Source: Calidifontibacillus oryziterrae
Lineage (GTDB): Bacteria; Bacillota; Bacilli; Bacillales; Bacillaceae_J
Assembly (NCBI RefSeq): GCF_000331575.1
Contig: NZ_KB223527.1
Coordinates: forward strand, 655,842-719,841
Length of the DNA: 64,000 nucleotides
Direction: 5' to 3'
Shown: in pieces, positions 18,447-29,496 of the stretch
Layout: each line of letters opens with the position of its first letter
How positions within the stretch are numbered: the stretch's first letter is position 1
The notes under the pieces: model-generated
Told to the model about the DNA's origin: nothing
What the model saw: the letters and a program-made list of their open reading frames with translations, nothing else
Databases searched by the model: none
Position numbers and translations under genes: made by a program

Positions 18447-20285
18447 GGCAAAAGGTTCATCTATAACTTCCCTACAATCCATCGGGTTCTTAATCATTTG
18501 CCAATCGTTACTTAAATTAGGTGTTGAACTGGAACTGATAATGAATATGTAATTATCAATTTCAAATACTTCACTATCGTCGTGTTCAATCTGTAACTCA
18601 TCACGGTTGAATTTAGCTTTCATAAAAATGGATGGGTGGACTTGTTTGAAATAAACATAAAAATCAATGGAGTACTTTTGAAAATAATCAATTTTCTGCT
18701 CAAGTGCACTTATAAATAGTTGTTTGTAATCCATCGTATATTGTTTTTTGAGCTCATCCTTCTCGTGCATTTGATATAAAATTGGTGAAATATTTTTAGT
18801 AATTGTATCAATAATCAATATTTCTTCCTCTTTTAAATTATCATTCGTTTCAATGACAACTAAATAACCGTCAATCGTTTCTTTCGACAATTGGAGCTTG
18901 TTTTCCATAAATAACGGGGATAGTACAATGCCGTTTACATCTCCAAATTTCTCGATAAGCTTATGATTTGTAAAATAGTCTGACACACGAATCGATTCAT
19001 AATTATAATATGTCTCAATCGTAAGCTTATCCTTGACATTTTGAGGTATTTGATAATTTTGCCCATCAACATCATCTAAGCCAACACTTTTTATGATGAT
19101 ATAATCATTATTTTTCGATCTTACAGAGAAAAACGCTTTTTTCACACCATATCCAAGCTGAAGCGTTTGAAGTGTAAGCGAAAAGAGTTCATCCTTTGTT
19201 TTACCGGAATTTATTGTCCTCGATAATTTATTTAACATTGAGAGAGCTTTATATTTTTTTTCAATTTCCTCTTTTTGTGCTTTTATTTCGTTAAATAGCT
19301 TTGCATTTGTAATCGCAATATATGTTGTTGCGGCAAGCGATTCAATCAATTCAAAGTCAGCCCGACTATAGGAAACACCATTTACAGCTTCACTTATCGT
19401 AACAACACCCAAAATTTCATCCTTTACAATAAGAACGATATATTGAGCATCTAAATTCTCAAATTCTTGCCAGTTAACAAATAACGACTTAATCAGGTCC
19501 AAATCTTCTTTTATATGTAGGACAATGTTTGGAGATGCGTACTTCCTCTCCTTTAACTCGAGCTCTGTATAATAAACACTAAATGAGTTAACATTACGAT
19601 AACCAGATATTTTAATTTTATTAGTTAAAGGATCAAATATCCCAAATGATGTAACCTTGCTTCCTGAAACTTCACTAAATACATCCGTCGCATTAGAATA
19701 TAAATTTCCAAGTCTTAATTCAGATAATAATGCTTTCGTACTTTGGTTAATAACAAATAAGTTAAAAATTTTGCGATCCAAATCCGAATTAATCTTTTGA
19801 AAGTCTAAAAAGCGTTGATTATTCTCTAGCGAGTGGTTAATAAGCTTCATTAAATAATCAACCATGCTTAAATCATCAGAATCTAATTCAGAGTTTTTCT
19901 TCCCTTTTGAAACAATAAAACCTGCTAATTCTGTATCAATGATTAACGGAACTACAAGCCTTATACTAAATAACTCAATTGTTTCCGCAGGAAAATATGA
20001 CTGTAAGTTAGTTGTAATGATATGACCATGAAAAAGCGGAATTTCATCTAATTTTTTTGTTGATGTAAGGCTATATTGATTAACATGATATCCATTTTCG
20101 GTTTTCATAACAAATGAATTGCCCTCACGAATAAATAACGCAGAGGACTCCAATGTTAACAACTCATTTACAAATCTGTATCCAAACTCCATGATTTGTT
20201 CAACATGAAACCTTTGAGTGAAAAAATCAATTGCATTTAATAAAACATCAAACCGCTTTAGTTTAGTATTTAATAATTCTTCCAA
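18438..20285 (-). CDS. Multi-GAF-domain protein of unknown function
   Basis: I do not recognise a named gene. The 615-residue protein reads as three GAF-like sensor modules (about 15-160, 170-325, 340-510). A predicted coiled coil (IKAQKEEIEKKYKALSMLNKL, split near 330-350) joins the second and third. A C-terminal segment of about 90 residues (from about 520) faintly resembles a GGDEF domain that has lost its signature. No kinase, phosphatase or HTH is visible and there are no transmembrane segments. The start is TTG with GAGGGG very close, so translation may be coupled to the DUF342 gene 12 bp upstream. A cytosolic sensor partner of that protein is an inference. Confidence 0.7.
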   Translation of the reverse strand: MEELLNTKLKRFDVLLNAIDFFTQRFHVEQIMEFGYRFVNELLTLESSALFIREGNSFVMKTENGYHVNQYSLTSTKKLDEIPLFHGHIITTNLQSYFPAETIELFSIRLVVPLIIDTELAGFIVSKGKKNSELDSDDLSMVDYLMKLINHSLENNQRFLDFQKINSDLDRKIFNLFVINQSTKALLSELRLGNLYSNATDVFSEVSGSKVTSFGIFDPLTNKIKISGYRNVNSFSVYYTELELKERKYASPNIVLHIKEDLDLIKSLFVNWQEFENLDAQYIVLIVKDEILGVVTISEAVNGVSYSRADFELIESLAATTYIAITNAKLFNEIKAQKEEIEKKYKALSMLNKLSRTINSGKTKDELFSLTLQTLQLGYGVKKAFFSVRSKNNDYIIIKSVGLDDVDGQNYQIPQNVKDKLTIETYYNYESIRVSDYFTNHKLIEKFGDVNGIVLSPLFMENKLQLSKETIDGYLVVIETNDNLKEEEILIIDTITKNISPILYQMHEKDELKKQYTMDYKQLFISALEQKIDYFQKYSIDFYVYFKQVHPSIFMKAKFNRDELQIEHDDSEVFEIDNYIFIISSSSTPNLSNDWQMIKNPMDCREVIDEPFAKI

Positions 20286-20297
20286 ACCCCTCAGCCC

Positions 20298-21881
20298 CTA
20301 TTCAAAATGCAACTCTTTACCTAAAGCATAAAATGTTCCCCGTACAGGATGATTTAGTTTCTTTTTATGGTGTTTAATTTCAAGTAATACCTCTGGAAAA
20401 GCCTCTTGTGAAATAAGAACTTGTCCTTCTCCTTTCGTCTCGAGGTAGTCCATTAATGCCTTTCTACCAATCTCGATATTTGAAACCTCTGACATTAACT
20501 CTTCATATTTTTGTACACGCTGCTTGTAATCAGATAACTGGTTCTCATCCAACTGTTTTAAAAAGCTTTCAAAAATCTCTAATTGTCTTTTTAATTGCTC
20601 AACTTCTGTGACTACTTTTTTATAATGTATTAACAGTTCATCTAACTGTTTTTTAATAGCATTTCGGTCAAAGCCTGCTACATTGACAACGGTTTTACGC
20701 TCCATTTTATTTCCAATATATGCTGCAACTACTTTTCCCTTTGCTTCAATAACCCCACCAATGACTTTCCCTTTACGGTCATCTGTAATGACGTTTTTGC
20801 CCTTAAGGCTACTTCCAATTGAATAATAACCAATATTAATATCCTCTTCTGCTTCTAGGAAACATTCATTGGCGTGCTTTATATAAATATTTTTGGCGGC
20901 AATTACCTGACTTTTTCCCTGACCAAAAATGCCTCCTTTAACAAAAACATCTCCATTTCGTGACTGAATTAACTTTGCCCCATTTATACCTAGCTCACTT
21001 AAAATTGAAATATCCCCAGTTGCTGTCACTGAGAATCCTGGTTGAACAGTTCCTTTTATTTCAACACTGCCATCAAAATCAATATTACCGGTTTCAACCC
21101 CAACATCACCATCAATAACTAAGTGATTACCAACGGATATTTTACCTTCTATAAATTTCACAACACCATCAATTTTAGCCCGAAGTATAGTTTTTCCATC
21201 TTCGTTGACAGCTTCGACTGTTTTTTTGTCATACAATAATCGCCGATCTTTGCCTTTCTTTTGCTTCAACGATTCACCTGTAACAGTTCGCCCTGGAGTT
21301 CCTTCTGTGCGTTCAATTTTTTCTCCTAGCCAAGTGCCCTTTTTTACCTCATCAATAAAGTTCATATCATAATAATCGGCTTTGCCATCTTCTCGAATCG
21401 CTGGTTTTCGTTCTGAGAGCTGATAATACTTAACCTTTGCCGGTTCACCATCAATTGGTGGAATACCCTTTGCAATTACAATTTCCCTGCGAGGAATTAA
21501 TTCATTTTTTATAACTTCAGTTAAAATACCGTCTGTAATATTGTTTTGCTTTAAAGCTTCGACAACTTTACTCGTATAAGCCCCCATATTTTCGAAAAAC
21601 TTGTGATCCGATTCGTTTATTTTTGCTTTAGCCTCCATTTTATCTTTCGATATCGTTATTTGAACTACCGGTCGCAAACTACCAATATGAATCTTAGCAC
21701 CACTCGCTTCCTCTAGTGCCATTCTCAAATTCATAAATTGATTAATCTCAATTCTCGGCAATTTTTCAAGTAAGTCATTAAATTCTTTTATTAGGAATCC
21801 TGGTTTTTTGACGGTAATGTAAATAAATTCATTTTCTTCTTCAAGTTGAAAAAATTCATTTGAAAAGATTTCCATAGCCAT
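20298..21881 (-). CDS. DUF342 (FapA-type) polymer-forming domain protein
   Basis: 527 aa. Residues about 5-165 form an N-terminal domain of the DUF342 family. The central part (about 165-400) has the repeated short beta-strand pattern of a right-handed helix (KISVGNHLVIDGDVGVETG, NIDFDGSVEIKGTVQPGFSV, then GDISILSELGING). The C-terminal part (about 405-480) is a coiled coil rich in Lys, Glu and Leu. Such proteins are annotated flagellar assembly protein A, but no flagellar gene is nearby. ATG behind AAAGGA. It follows the spo0A terminator and forms a two-gene operon with the GAF protein. Function here unknown. Confidence 0.8.
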   Translation of the reverse strand: MAMEIFSNEFFQLEEENEFIYITVKKPGFLIKEFNDLLEKLPRIEINQFMNLRMALEEASGAKIHIGSLRPVVQITISKDKMEAKAKINESDHKFFENMGAYTSKVVEALKQNNITDGILTEVIKNELIPRREIVIAKGIPPIDGEPAKVKYYQLSERKPAIREDGKADYYDMNFIDEVKKGTWLGEKIERTEGTPGRTVTGESLKQKKGKDRRLLYDKKTVEAVNEDGKTILRAKIDGVVKFIEGKISVGNHLVIDGDVGVETGNIDFDGSVEIKGTVQPGFSVTATGDISILSELGINGAKLIQSRNGDVFVKGGIFGQGKSQVIAAKNIYIKHANECFLEAEEDINIGYYSIGSSLKGKNVITDDRKGKVIGGVIEAKGKVVAAYIGNKMERKTVVNVAGFDRNAIKKQLDELLIHYKKVVTEVEQLKRQLEIFESFLKQLDENQLSDYKQRVQKYEELMSEVSNIEIGRKALMDYLETKGEGQVLISQEAFPEVLLEIKHHKKKLNHPVRGTFYALGKELHFE

Positions 21882-22012
21882 CTGCCATTCCTTTCTGGAT
21901 TTGAAGATTGTATTTTTAATTTTTCAACCTGTAGTAATTAAATAGTAAAATGTATATATTTATTATCTTATCATGAAATTGGTAAATTTTTTTAAAGTTC
22001 ACTTAAAATTCT

Positions 22013-22040
22013 AAAAAAAAACACCCAGAAGGTGTTTTTT
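22013..22040 (-). terminator. Terminator after spo0A
   Basis: Minus strand: AAAAAACACC TTCTG GGTGTTTTTTTT, 9 bp past the spo0A stop. Confidence 0.9.
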
Positions 22041-22048
22041 AAGAGTTA

Positions 22049-22837
22049 TTATGATGCCTTATGTTCTAAGCGAAGCTTATCAGCAACCATCGCAATGAAT
22101 TCGCTATTTGTCGGCTTTGCTTTTGACATGCTGACCGTGTATCCAAATAGGTTAGAAATCGAGTCAATATTACCTCGACTCCACGCTACTTCAATCGCAT
22201 GGCGAATTGCACGTTCAACACGACTTGCTGTTGTATTGTATTTCTTAGCAATATCTGGATATAAAACCTTCGTAATCGAGCCTAATAGCTCGATATCATT
22301 ATACACCATCGAAATGGCTTCTCGAAGATATAAATAGCCTTTAATGTGAGCCGGAACACCAATTTCATGAATAATGCTTGTAATATTGGCGTCTAAGCTT
22401 TTTGTTTTTGGTTCAGCAGCAGTTCTCGTTACAATAGGACGTTTTACAATAGTGGATGCTTTCCCAGAAACTTGACGTATCTGGTTTGCTAAGTTCTCCA
22501 TATCGAATGGCTTTAACATAAAGTAGGATGCACCAAGCTCAACTGCCTTTGTTGTGACATCTTCTTGTCCAAAAGCGGTTAGCATAATTACGTTTGGTAA
22601 AGATGGTTTATGTAAATCACGCATTTTTTCTAATACTGCCAAGCCATCTAAATGCGGCATGATAATATCAAGTACTAACACATCAGGATTTTGTTCTTCC
22701 AATAAGTGTAAGCATTCCTGACCGTTATATGCTACACCTATTACTTCTATATCATCCTGATTTGATAAATAATCCTCTAAAAGCGATACTAATTCGCGAT
22801 TATCATCTACTAAACATACTTTAATTTTTTTCAACAC
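22049..22837 (-). CDS. spo0A: Sporulation master response regulator Spo0A
   Basis: Phosphorelay output regulator that commits the cell to sporulation. The receiver domain (1-125) has the acidic pair in CLVDDNREL and the phospho-acceptor Asp near residue 57 in [13 protein letters not shown]. After a linker, the Spo0A DNA-binding domain (about 145-262) shows the very conserved [16 protein letters not shown] and [19 protein letters not shown]. 262 aa. GTG start (22835-22837) behind AGGAGG. A SigH promoter and a 0A box lie upstream. Confidence 0.98.
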   Translation of the reverse strand: MLKKIKVCLVDDNRELVSLLEDYLSNQDDIEVIGVAYNGQECLHLLEEQNPDVLVLDIIMPHLDGLAVLEKMRDLHKPSLPNVIMLTAFGQEDVTTKAVELGASYFMLKPFDMENLANQIRQVSGKASTIVKRPIVTRTAAEPKTKSLDANITSIIHEIGVPAHIKGYLYLREAISMVYNDIELLGSITKVLYPDIAKKYNTTASRVERAIRHAIEVAWSRGNIDSISNLFGYTVSMSKAKPTNSEFIAMVADKLRLEHKAS

Positions 22838-22890
22838 AAACGTTCCTCCTCAAATTCTAAATATTCTCTATTTTTTATTGTATCTAAAGA

Positions 22891-22917
22891 ATTCGACAAT
22901 GCAACTTTAATTCCTTT
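22891..22917 (-). promoter_or_regulatory. SigH promoter of spo0A overlapping a 0A box
   Basis: Minus strand AAAGGAATT - 11 nt - GTCGAAT fits the SigH consensus RnAGGAwWW-N11-12-RnnGAAT. The -10 element overlaps a perfect 0A box (TGTCGAA, 22892-22898). Further 0A-like sites are CGTCGAA at 22982-22988 and, in the other orientation, GGTCGAA at 23024-23030. This is the layout expected of autoregulated spo0A. Confidence 0.75.
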
Positions 22918-23041
22918 AATTTTTATAAAAAAATTATAAAAATCCTATAATATCTCTCGTTTTCTTCAAATTCCTCACTCGTTCGACGTTATTTGCTATA
23001 TTATTACATTGCTTGCACGAGCTGGTCGAATTTAATCGAAG

Positions 23042-23070
23042 AAAAACCGAAAGCGAGCATTAGCTCGCTT
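23042..23070 (-). terminator. Terminator overlapping the spoIVB stop
   Basis: Minus strand stem AAGCGAGC / GCTCGCTT with loop TAAT (containing the TAA stop), then TTCGGTTTTTC. It separates spoIVB from the spo0A promoter. Confidence 0.75.
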
Positions 23071-24355
23071 TTTTCTCAGTTTCTGGCGATTTTTCATAAA
23101 TATTAATCCCTGCTTCATTAAGCATCCATTCGATATGAACACCGTATCCGCTAGTAGGATCGTTTACGAAGACATGAGTGACAGCTCCGATTAATTTCCC
23201 TTCTTGAATTATAGGACTTCCACTCATCCCTTGAACAATTCCACCAGTTTTATCTAGAAGCTTTGGGTCGGTAATATTAATAACCATTCCCTTTGTTGCA
23301 GGAAATTTTTGAGGCACTGAACTTACAACTTCTACATCGAACTCCTGGACTTTATCTCCTTCTACTACAGTCAAAATCTTTGCTGGACCCTCTTTTACTT
23401 GATGTGATAGCGCAATAGGCATTGGATTGTCCATGATTCCATTTTTGACATCTGTATTTAATTTCCCAAAAATCCCAAATGGACTATTTTTAGATATATT
23501 GCCAATTATTTCGCGATCATTTGCAAAGCGGGCCAATTTTTCTCCGGGACTACCATTAGCCCCTTTCTCAATCGAAGTAACAGTTGAGCGAACTATTTGC
23601 CCATCATGAACAACAATTGGCTTTTTTGTATCCATGTCAGATATAACATGACCTAGCGCACCATACTTCTTTGATTCGGGGTGGTAAAATGTCATTGTTC
23701 CAATCCCAGCAGCAGAATCTCTTATATATAATCCAATTCGATAATGATCTTCATTTTTTGCCTTCAAAGGAATAAGCTCAGTTTCAAATTCATTTTCGTC
23801 CCGTTTTATTATTAATTTCAACGGCTTGTCATTTTTACCTGCTTGGTCAACATAATAGGAAACGTCACTCATCTTTTCAATTGGTTTATCATCAATTTTC
23901 ATGATAATATCCCCAATTTCAATACCTGCTTTTTCTCCTGGAGATTCATTTCCTTGTTTTGTTTCAATAAGGTGATGCCCTACTACTAGAACACCTAACG
24001 TATTTAACCTAACACCTAACGATTGCCCACCTGGAATTATTTTAAAATCAGGTAGAACTTTTATATCAACATTTTTAACTGGAAAGTTCGCCATTTCTAA
24101 CAGCATCTTTTCTTCCCCGCTTTCCTTTCCTTTTATAGAAAGCGTATTCTCTTCATCTCGTGCTATCGAATAAATGGCTTCTTCATTTATTTGTGAAAAG
24201 ACAGGTAACGAAGTTACAGTTGCTTCCTGACCTTCAAAGAGAATAATTTCTCTTGGAATGGAAACATACTCTTTCATTGGTTCGAAAAAGCCAACACCAA
24301 TTAAAAGAACAAGGAGAATTAAACCAACCAATTTTCTAAGCCATTCTTTTTTCAA
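23060..24355 (-). CDS. spoIVB: SpoIVB signalling serine peptidase
   Basis: Forespore-secreted S55 peptidase that triggers SpoIVFB cleavage of pro-SigK. An N-terminal membrane anchor (residues about 8-24) is followed by a PDZ domain (about 105-190, [20 protein letters not shown]) and the peptidase domain with HVISDM around the catalytic His and [20 protein letters not shown] around the catalytic Ser. 431 aa, standard. It lies behind the recN terminator and upstream of spo0A, the conserved order. A forespore promoter is expected in the 130-bp gap but I cannot delimit it. Confidence 0.97.
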   Translation of the reverse strand: MKKEWLRKLVGLILLVLLIGVGFFEPMKEYVSIPREIILFEGQEATVTSLPVFSQINEEAIYSIARDEENTLSIKGKESGEEKMLLEMANFPVKNVDIKVLPDFKIIPGGQSLGVRLNTLGVLVVGHHLIETKQGNESPGEKAGIEIGDIIMKIDDKPIEKMSDVSYYVDQAGKNDKPLKLIIKRDENEFETELIPLKAKNEDHYRIGLYIRDSAAGIGTMTFYHPESKKYGALGHVISDMDTKKPIVVHDGQIVRSTVTSIEKGANGSPGEKLARFANDREIIGNISKNSPFGIFGKLNTDVKNGIMDNPMPIALSHQVKEGPAKILTVVEGDKVQEFDVEVVSSVPQKFPATKGMVINITDPKLLDKTGGIVQGMSGSPIIQEGKLIGAVTHVFVNDPTSGYGVHIEWMLNEAGINIYEKSPETEKKAS

Positions 24356-24448
24356 TCATTTCACTCTCCTCGCTCCAATCCCACACTATTATCATGGCTA
24401 CAGTAATAATTTTGCCCTCATACTGTTCATTTATAACTTCCCCTATAC

Positions 24449-24475
24449 AAAAAAGCTATCCACGTTTGGATAGCT
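24449..24475 (-). terminator. Terminator after recN
   Basis: Minus strand stem AGCTATCCA / TGGATAGCT with loop AACG, followed by TTTTTTG, 14 bp past recN. Confidence 0.9.
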
Positions 24476-24488
24476 CTTACATTTTTAC

Positions 24489-26228
24489 TTAATTTACAGC
24501 AACCGATTGTTTTATTTTTTCTGCCATATCTAATAATTCCTTCGCATGCTTCTTTGTTAAATCTGTTATGTGAGTTCCAGATATCATCCGACCAATTTCT
24601 TTAATTTTATCAAGACTAGTTAGTTCATGAACAGTGGTTACCGTACGATCATCGTTCGTTTTCTTGGCAATATATATATGGGTATCAGCCATCGCTGCCA
24701 CTTGTGGCAAGTGTGTAATACAAAGCACTTGAGAGGTGCTAGCAATTCGATATATCTTTTCAGCCATTGATTGGGCGACACGACCACTAACACCCGTATC
24801 AACCTCATCAAAAATTATCGAAGTTATACCTTGATGTTGAAAAAAAATACTTTTTAGCGCCAGCATGATTCTCGATAACTCTCCGCCTGACGCAATTTTA
24901 GAAAGTGGCTTTAACGGTTCACCTGGATTTGGGGATATAAAAAATTCAACCTTATCGATACCGTTCTCTAAAAATTCAAGCTGGTTTCCATTAAAATTGG
25001 TCATCCCATTTTCTCTTGTTTCCCCATTATTAAATTGAATATCGAAAACGGTTTTCGCCATATGAAGCTCCTGCAGTTCATTATGAATTGCTTTTATTAG
25101 TTGACTCGCGATTGCTTTACGAAGATTTGATAAGTTTTCTGCAGCAATTAACAGATTTTGATATGATTTTTCTAATTCCTTCTTTAACTTTTCTAGGTGA
25201 ATATCACGATTATTAATTTTTTCAATTTCATCTTCGATTTTAGCCGCATATTCTAGAATGTCATCAATACTTTGTCCATATTTTCTCTTTAATAAACGAA
25301 TTTCATTTAATCGTCCTTCGATAAAATCTAGACGATGGGGGTCAAATTCTAAATGTTCTAATTGATCTCGTAGTGAAGTGGCAGCCTCCTCTAATAAATA
25401 AAAGCTACTTGCAATATTTTCGTAAATTTCCTTCAAATTATCATTGAAGGTTGAAACATCCTGTAGATGATTCATCGCAAAACCAATAGAATCAACACCA
25501 CGAAATTCTTCTGAAAGGGCTTCGTAGCTTTCGCGGACTGCTTTATGTATTTTTTCAAAATTCACTAGCTGAAGCTTTTCTTCCATTAATTGTTCCTCTT
25601 CACCGCTAGTTAATTTTGCATTGCTAATTTCTTCTATTTGAAATGTAATTAGATCTAAGCGATGAGCTAATTGCTGCTCATTTTCATTTAAACTCTTCAA
25701 TTGCTTCCTTAAGTTCGAATACTCGGTATATAGGTTTTTATAGGTATGTAAAGCAGGCGCAATTTTCCCCTCATCAAATTGATCAATTAACGGTAAATGA
25801 CGGTCAGCATTCATTAAATCTTGGTGTTCATGCTGTCCATGAATATCAACTAACGTTTTACCAATTTCACGAAGATTTCCGAGTGTGACTAACTTCCCAT
25901 TAATACGACATACACTTTTACCAGTTGTTAAAATTTCACGATGAATCACAACCATTCCATCGATCGTCTCTATTCCTAATCGTTCAGCAGTTACAATACA
26001 TGGATGTTTTTCATCATCTAATAGAAATAAACCTTGAATCTCGGCCTTATTACATCCATACCGAATAAATTCAGTTGATCCACGACCACCAGCTAATAAA
26101 TGAATTGCATCAATAATAATTGATTTTCCTGCACCAGTTTCCCCAGTTAACACCGTTAGACCTTTTTGAAAAGAAATCGTTAACGATTCAATAATTGCAA
26201 AATTTTTAATAGACAGTTCTGCAAGCAT
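24489..26228 (-). CDS. recN: DNA repair protein RecN
   Basis: SMC-like ATPase recruited early to double-strand breaks. Walker A TGETGAGKSIIIDA near residue 30, long coiled-coil arms (about 160-370), ABC signature KIASGGELSRIMLALKSI, and Walker B IIFDEVDTGVSG. 579 aa. Start ATG after GTGTGA; 27 bp after argR. Same order as in B. subtilis. Confidence 0.97.
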   Translation of the reverse strand: MLAELSIKNFAIIESLTISFQKGLTVLTGETGAGKSIIIDAIHLLAGGRGSTEFIRYGCNKAEIQGLFLLDDEKHPCIVTAERLGIETIDGMVVIHREILTTGKSVCRINGKLVTLGNLREIGKTLVDIHGQHEHQDLMNADRHLPLIDQFDEGKIAPALHTYKNLYTEYSNLRKQLKSLNENEQQLAHRLDLITFQIEEISNAKLTSGEEEQLMEEKLQLVNFEKIHKAVRESYEALSEEFRGVDSIGFAMNHLQDVSTFNDNLKEIYENIASSFYLLEEAATSLRDQLEHLEFDPHRLDFIEGRLNEIRLLKRKYGQSIDDILEYAAKIEDEIEKINNRDIHLEKLKKELEKSYQNLLIAAENLSNLRKAIASQLIKAIHNELQELHMAKTVFDIQFNNGETRENGMTNFNGNQLEFLENGIDKVEFFISPNPGEPLKPLSKIASGGELSRIMLALKSIFFQHQGITSIIFDEVDTGVSGRVAQSMAEKIYRIASTSQVLCITHLPQVAAMADTHIYIAKKTNDDRTVTTVHELTSLDKIKEIGRMISGTHITDLTKKHAKELLDMAEKIKQSVAVN

Positions 26229-26255
26229 TTTTTATCACACCTTTTTATCTCGTTC

Positions 26256-26705
26256 TTACAGCATATCGAGAAAACGATTTGAAATTTCTTCGGTATCCTC
26301 ATTTGTGCGGCATATGATTAAAATCGTATCATCACCGCTGACAGTTCCTAAAATTTCATCCCAATCTAAGTGGTCAATTAATGCAGCTATTGCATTTGCA
26401 TTGCCCGGAAGTGTCTTCATAACAATTAAATATCCTGCAGTGTCTATTTTTATAAAGGCATCCATAAGTGATCTTTTTAACTTTTGTAGTGGATTAAATC
26501 GTTGATCTGCAGGTAAACTGTATTTATAACGGCCATCTGCCATTGGCACTTTAACAAGATGTAACTCTTTTATGTCTCTTGAGACAGTTGCTTGTGTTAT
26601 ATTGAAACCAGCACGTTTCAATGTGTCTACTAATTCATCCTGTGTTTCAATGTCATTGTTTGCAATAATTTCTCTAATTTTTATATGTCGCTGTCCTTTA
26701 TTCAC
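26256..26705 (-). CDS. argR: Arginine repressor ArgR/AhrC
   Basis: Arginine-responsive hexameric regulator of arginine biosynthesis and catabolism. The N-terminal winged helix ([20 protein letters not shown], then [17 protein letters not shown]) binds DNA; the C-terminal domain (about 80-149) holds the arginine-binding [14 protein letters not shown] motif. 149 aa, standard. ATG behind GGTGG. Could regulate the art genes at the left end of the window. Confidence 0.96.
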   Translation of the reverse strand: MNKGQRHIKIREIIANNDIETQDELVDTLKRAGFNITQATVSRDIKELHLVKVPMADGRYKYSLPADQRFNPLQKLKRSLMDAFIKIDTAGYLIVMKTLPGNANAIAALIDHLDWDEILGTVSGDDTILIICRTNEDTEEISNRFLDML

Positions 26706-26749
26706 TTTACCACCTCTTACCTACATACACTATAATAGCGATATGCAAA

Positions 26750-27565
26750 TTATCCTTTTAATGTAGCATGTGCCTCATCAACTATGCTTTTAATATTGAT
26801 CTCGGAGGTAGTCTGTTGATTTTCATGCCAATAAAGGTGTAATAAAAACTCAATATTGCCTTCTCCGCCTGTAATTGGAGAAAAGGATGCATCTTTAACT
26901 GTATACCCGATTGAACGAGCATAATCAATAATCTCTTCGACTACTTTTACATGTACTTTCCGATCACGAATTATTCCCTTTTTCCCGACCTCTTCCTTGC
27001 CAGCTTCAAATTGAGGCTTCACAAGGCTTACAATATCGCTTCCATTTACAAGCAATGTTTTTAAAACAGGTAGAATTAGTTTTAGGGATATAAACGATAC
27101 ATCAATTGTCGCAAAGTTAGGTAAACCGAATTGAAAATCTGAAGGAGTTACATAACGAAAATTAGTTCTTTCCATTACAACTACTCTTTCGTCTTGACGC
27201 AGCTTCCAAGCTAATTGGTTATATCCAACGTCTAAAGCATAAACAAGCTTTGCTCCATTTTGCAAAGAACAATCTGTAAATCCACCTGTTGATGCTCCAA
27301 TATCGAGGACTATTTTTTCTTTAAGATTTATTTCAAAGCTATGGATCGCTTTTTCTAGCTTTAACCCACCTCTTGATACATATGGCATGATCTTTCCTTT
27401 AATCTCAAGCGGGGTGTCTATTTCGAGCTTTATTCCTGGTTTATCAACACGACCATCTGTTGTATAGACAAGTCCAGCCATGATAGCTCGCTTTGCTTTT
27501 TCCCTCGTTTCAATTAACCCTCTTTCAACTAATAAAATATCAACACGTTCCTTCTTTTTGCTCAT
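26750..27565 (-). CDS. yqxC: TlyA-family rRNA 2'-O-methyltransferase/hemolysin-like YqxC
   Basis: An S4 RNA-binding domain (residues 5-65, RVDILLVERGLIETREKAKR) is fused to a FtsJ-like SAM methyltransferase fold (about 80-250) with the SAM motif VLDIGASTGGFTDCSL. 271 aa. Annotated as rRNA methyltransferase or hemolysin A; RNA methylation is the better-supported activity for the family. 4 bp after dxs, same operon. Confidence 0.93.
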   Translation of the reverse strand: MSKKKERVDILLVERGLIETREKAKRAIMAGLVYTTDGRVDKPGIKLEIDTPLEIKGKIMPYVSRGGLKLEKAIHSFEINLKEKIVLDIGASTGGFTDCSLQNGAKLVYALDVGYNQLAWKLRQDERVVVMERTNFRYVTPSDFQFGLPNFATIDVSFISLKLILPVLKTLLVNGSDIVSLVKPQFEAGKEEVGKKGIIRDRKVHVKVVEEIIDYARSIGYTVKDASFSPITGGEGNIEFLLHLYWHENQQTTSEINIKSIVDEAHATLKG

Positions 27566-27569
27566 TCCT

Positions 27570-29471
27570 TCAAGCCCTTTGCTGCTTTCTTAGTCTTTTA
27601 TCATAAAGTGCCCGTACAGAATTCATAACCTCATCTGTTGTGATTCCAATTTCTTTTAATAAAGTCGAAACGCTACCATGTTCAATAAACTGATCTGGAA
27701 TCCCAATTCTTGAAATAGATGCATCAAAGTATTCAAAATCATGGGCAAATTCCAATATTGAACTGCCGAAGCCACCTTGGAGAACGGCTTCCTCAATTGT
27801 AAGGATTGGCATGCCTATGCTTAAAATTTCATGAAGCATCTTTTCATCTAACGGTTTAATAAACCTTGCATTCACTACCTTAACACTGATTCCACTCTTT
27901 GCGAGTTGCTTTGCAGCTTCTAAAGCCATTTCAATCGTAGTACCAAAGGTAAGAATCGCAACATGGGTCCCTTCTTTTAATACTTCCCATGTCCCAATTG
28001 GGATTTCTGCTAATTGTTTATCCATTGGAACACCTAGACCATTTCCCCGAGGAAATCGTAAGGCGATAGGGCCATCATTATACTCTATAGCCGTATGAAC
28101 CATATGTTGACCTTCATTTTCATCCTTAGGCATCATAATTACAATATTTGGGATATGCCTCAAAAAGGCAATATCATATATACCATGATGAGTTTCACCA
28201 TCTGCACCAACTAAACCAGATCGATCTATTCCAAAAAACACATTTAAATTTTGGCGGCAAACATCATGAACCACTTGATCATAGCCACGCTGCAAAAATG
28301 TTGAATAAATCGCTACAAACGGTTTAAAATCTTGAGTAGCTAAGCCCGCTGCCATTGTAATCGCGTGTTGCTCGGCAATCCCAACATCGAAGAAACGATC
28401 TGGAAATTCTAAGGCAAAATCAACTAATTTTGATCCAACTGGCATAGCAGGAGTTATCGCAACTACTTTTTTATTCGTTCTTGCGATCCTTTGGACAGTA
28501 TCACTAATTACTTTACTCCAGGCAGGAGCTGTATTGACAGGCTTAATTCCCTCCCCAGATTCAATTTTGTATGGGCCTACACCATGCCACTCTCCTGTTT
28601 TATCGAGTTCAGCTGGCTCGTATCCTTTTCCTTTTTTCGTAATAACATGGACTAGGACAGGACCTTTTGTCTTTCTTGCATAATGGAGATTATCAAATAA
28701 TTCATTGAAATTATGACCATCAACAGGGCCTAAATATGTAAAGCCTAATTCTTCAAAAAACACACCAGATACAAGTAAATATTTTAATGAATCCTTTACT
28801 CGTTCAGCAGTCGCAGCAACTTTGCCGCCAATTGCAGGAATTTTCTTCATTAAATACTCTAGCTCGTCCTTCACCCATTGATATTTACCTGCTGTTCGAA
28901 GACGGCCTAATACAGTGTGCAAAGCCCCAACATTCGGAGCTATCGACATTTCATTATCATTTAAAATGACGATTATATCTTTTTTCTCATCTCCTATATG
29001 ATTTAATGCTTCTAGTGCCATTCCACCCGTTAACGCACCATCACCAATAATCGGGACAATCTTCTCGTCCGTACCCTTTAAATCTCTAGCAATTGCCATC
29101 CCCATTGCTGCTGAAAGTGAAGTTGAACTATGACCTGTCTCCCAAACATCATGCTCTGATTCAATCATCTTTGGAAATCCAGATAATCCACGAAATTGCC
29201 GTAACGTATCAAAACCATCTGCTCGACCAGTTAAAATTTTATGTACATAGGATTGATGTCCAACGTCCCATAAAAATTTATCATAGGGACTGTCAAACAC
29301 TTTATGTAATGCGATTGTTAATTCAACTACACCGAGATTTGGTCCTAAATGCCCCCCTGTTATTGAAAGCTTTTCTACCAAAAATTGTCTAATATTATTT
29401 GCAAGCACTTCCAATTCTTCATTCGTTAAGTTTTTTATTGCTTTTGGTTCCTTCAACGTTTCTAAATTCAT
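27570..29471 (-). CDS. dxs: 1-deoxy-D-xylulose-5-phosphate synthase
   Basis: First enzyme of the MEP isoprenoid pathway; condenses pyruvate with glyceraldehyde 3-phosphate using ThDP. Visible are [15 protein letters not shown], the ThDP motif [16 protein letters not shown] ending at NDNEMSI, the transketolase pyrimidine domain ([15 protein letters not shown]) and the C-terminal domain. 633 aa. It follows oapA by 25 bp and is in the same cluster as ispA, the prenyl synthase. Confidence 0.97.
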   Translation of the reverse strand: MNLETLKEPKAIKNLTNEELEVLANNIRQFLVEKLSITGGHLGPNLGVVELTIALHKVFDSPYDKFLWDVGHQSYVHKILTGRADGFDTLRQFRGLSGFPKMIESEHDVWETGHSSTSLSAAMGMAIARDLKGTDEKIVPIIGDGALTGGMALEALNHIGDEKKDIIVILNDNEMSIAPNVGALHTVLGRLRTAGKYQWVKDELEYLMKKIPAIGGKVAATAERVKDSLKYLLVSGVFFEELGFTYLGPVDGHNFNELFDNLHYARKTKGPVLVHVITKKGKGYEPAELDKTGEWHGVGPYKIESGEGIKPVNTAPAWSKVISDTVQRIARTNKKVVAITPAMPVGSKLVDFALEFPDRFFDVGIAEQHAITMAAGLATQDFKPFVAIYSTFLQRGYDQVVHDVCRQNLNVFFGIDRSGLVGADGETHHGIYDIAFLRHIPNIVIMMPKDENEGQHMVHTAIEYNDGPIALRFPRGNGLGVPMDKQLAEIPIGTWEVLKEGTHVAILTFGTTIEMALEAAKQLAKSGISVKVVNARFIKPLDEKMLHEILSIGMPILTIEEAVLQGGFGSSILEFAHDFEYFDASISRIGIPDQFIEHGSVSTLLKEIGITTDEVMNSVRALYDKRLRKQQRA

Positions 29472-29496
29472 AGAAACCCACTCACTTTCATTTCTG

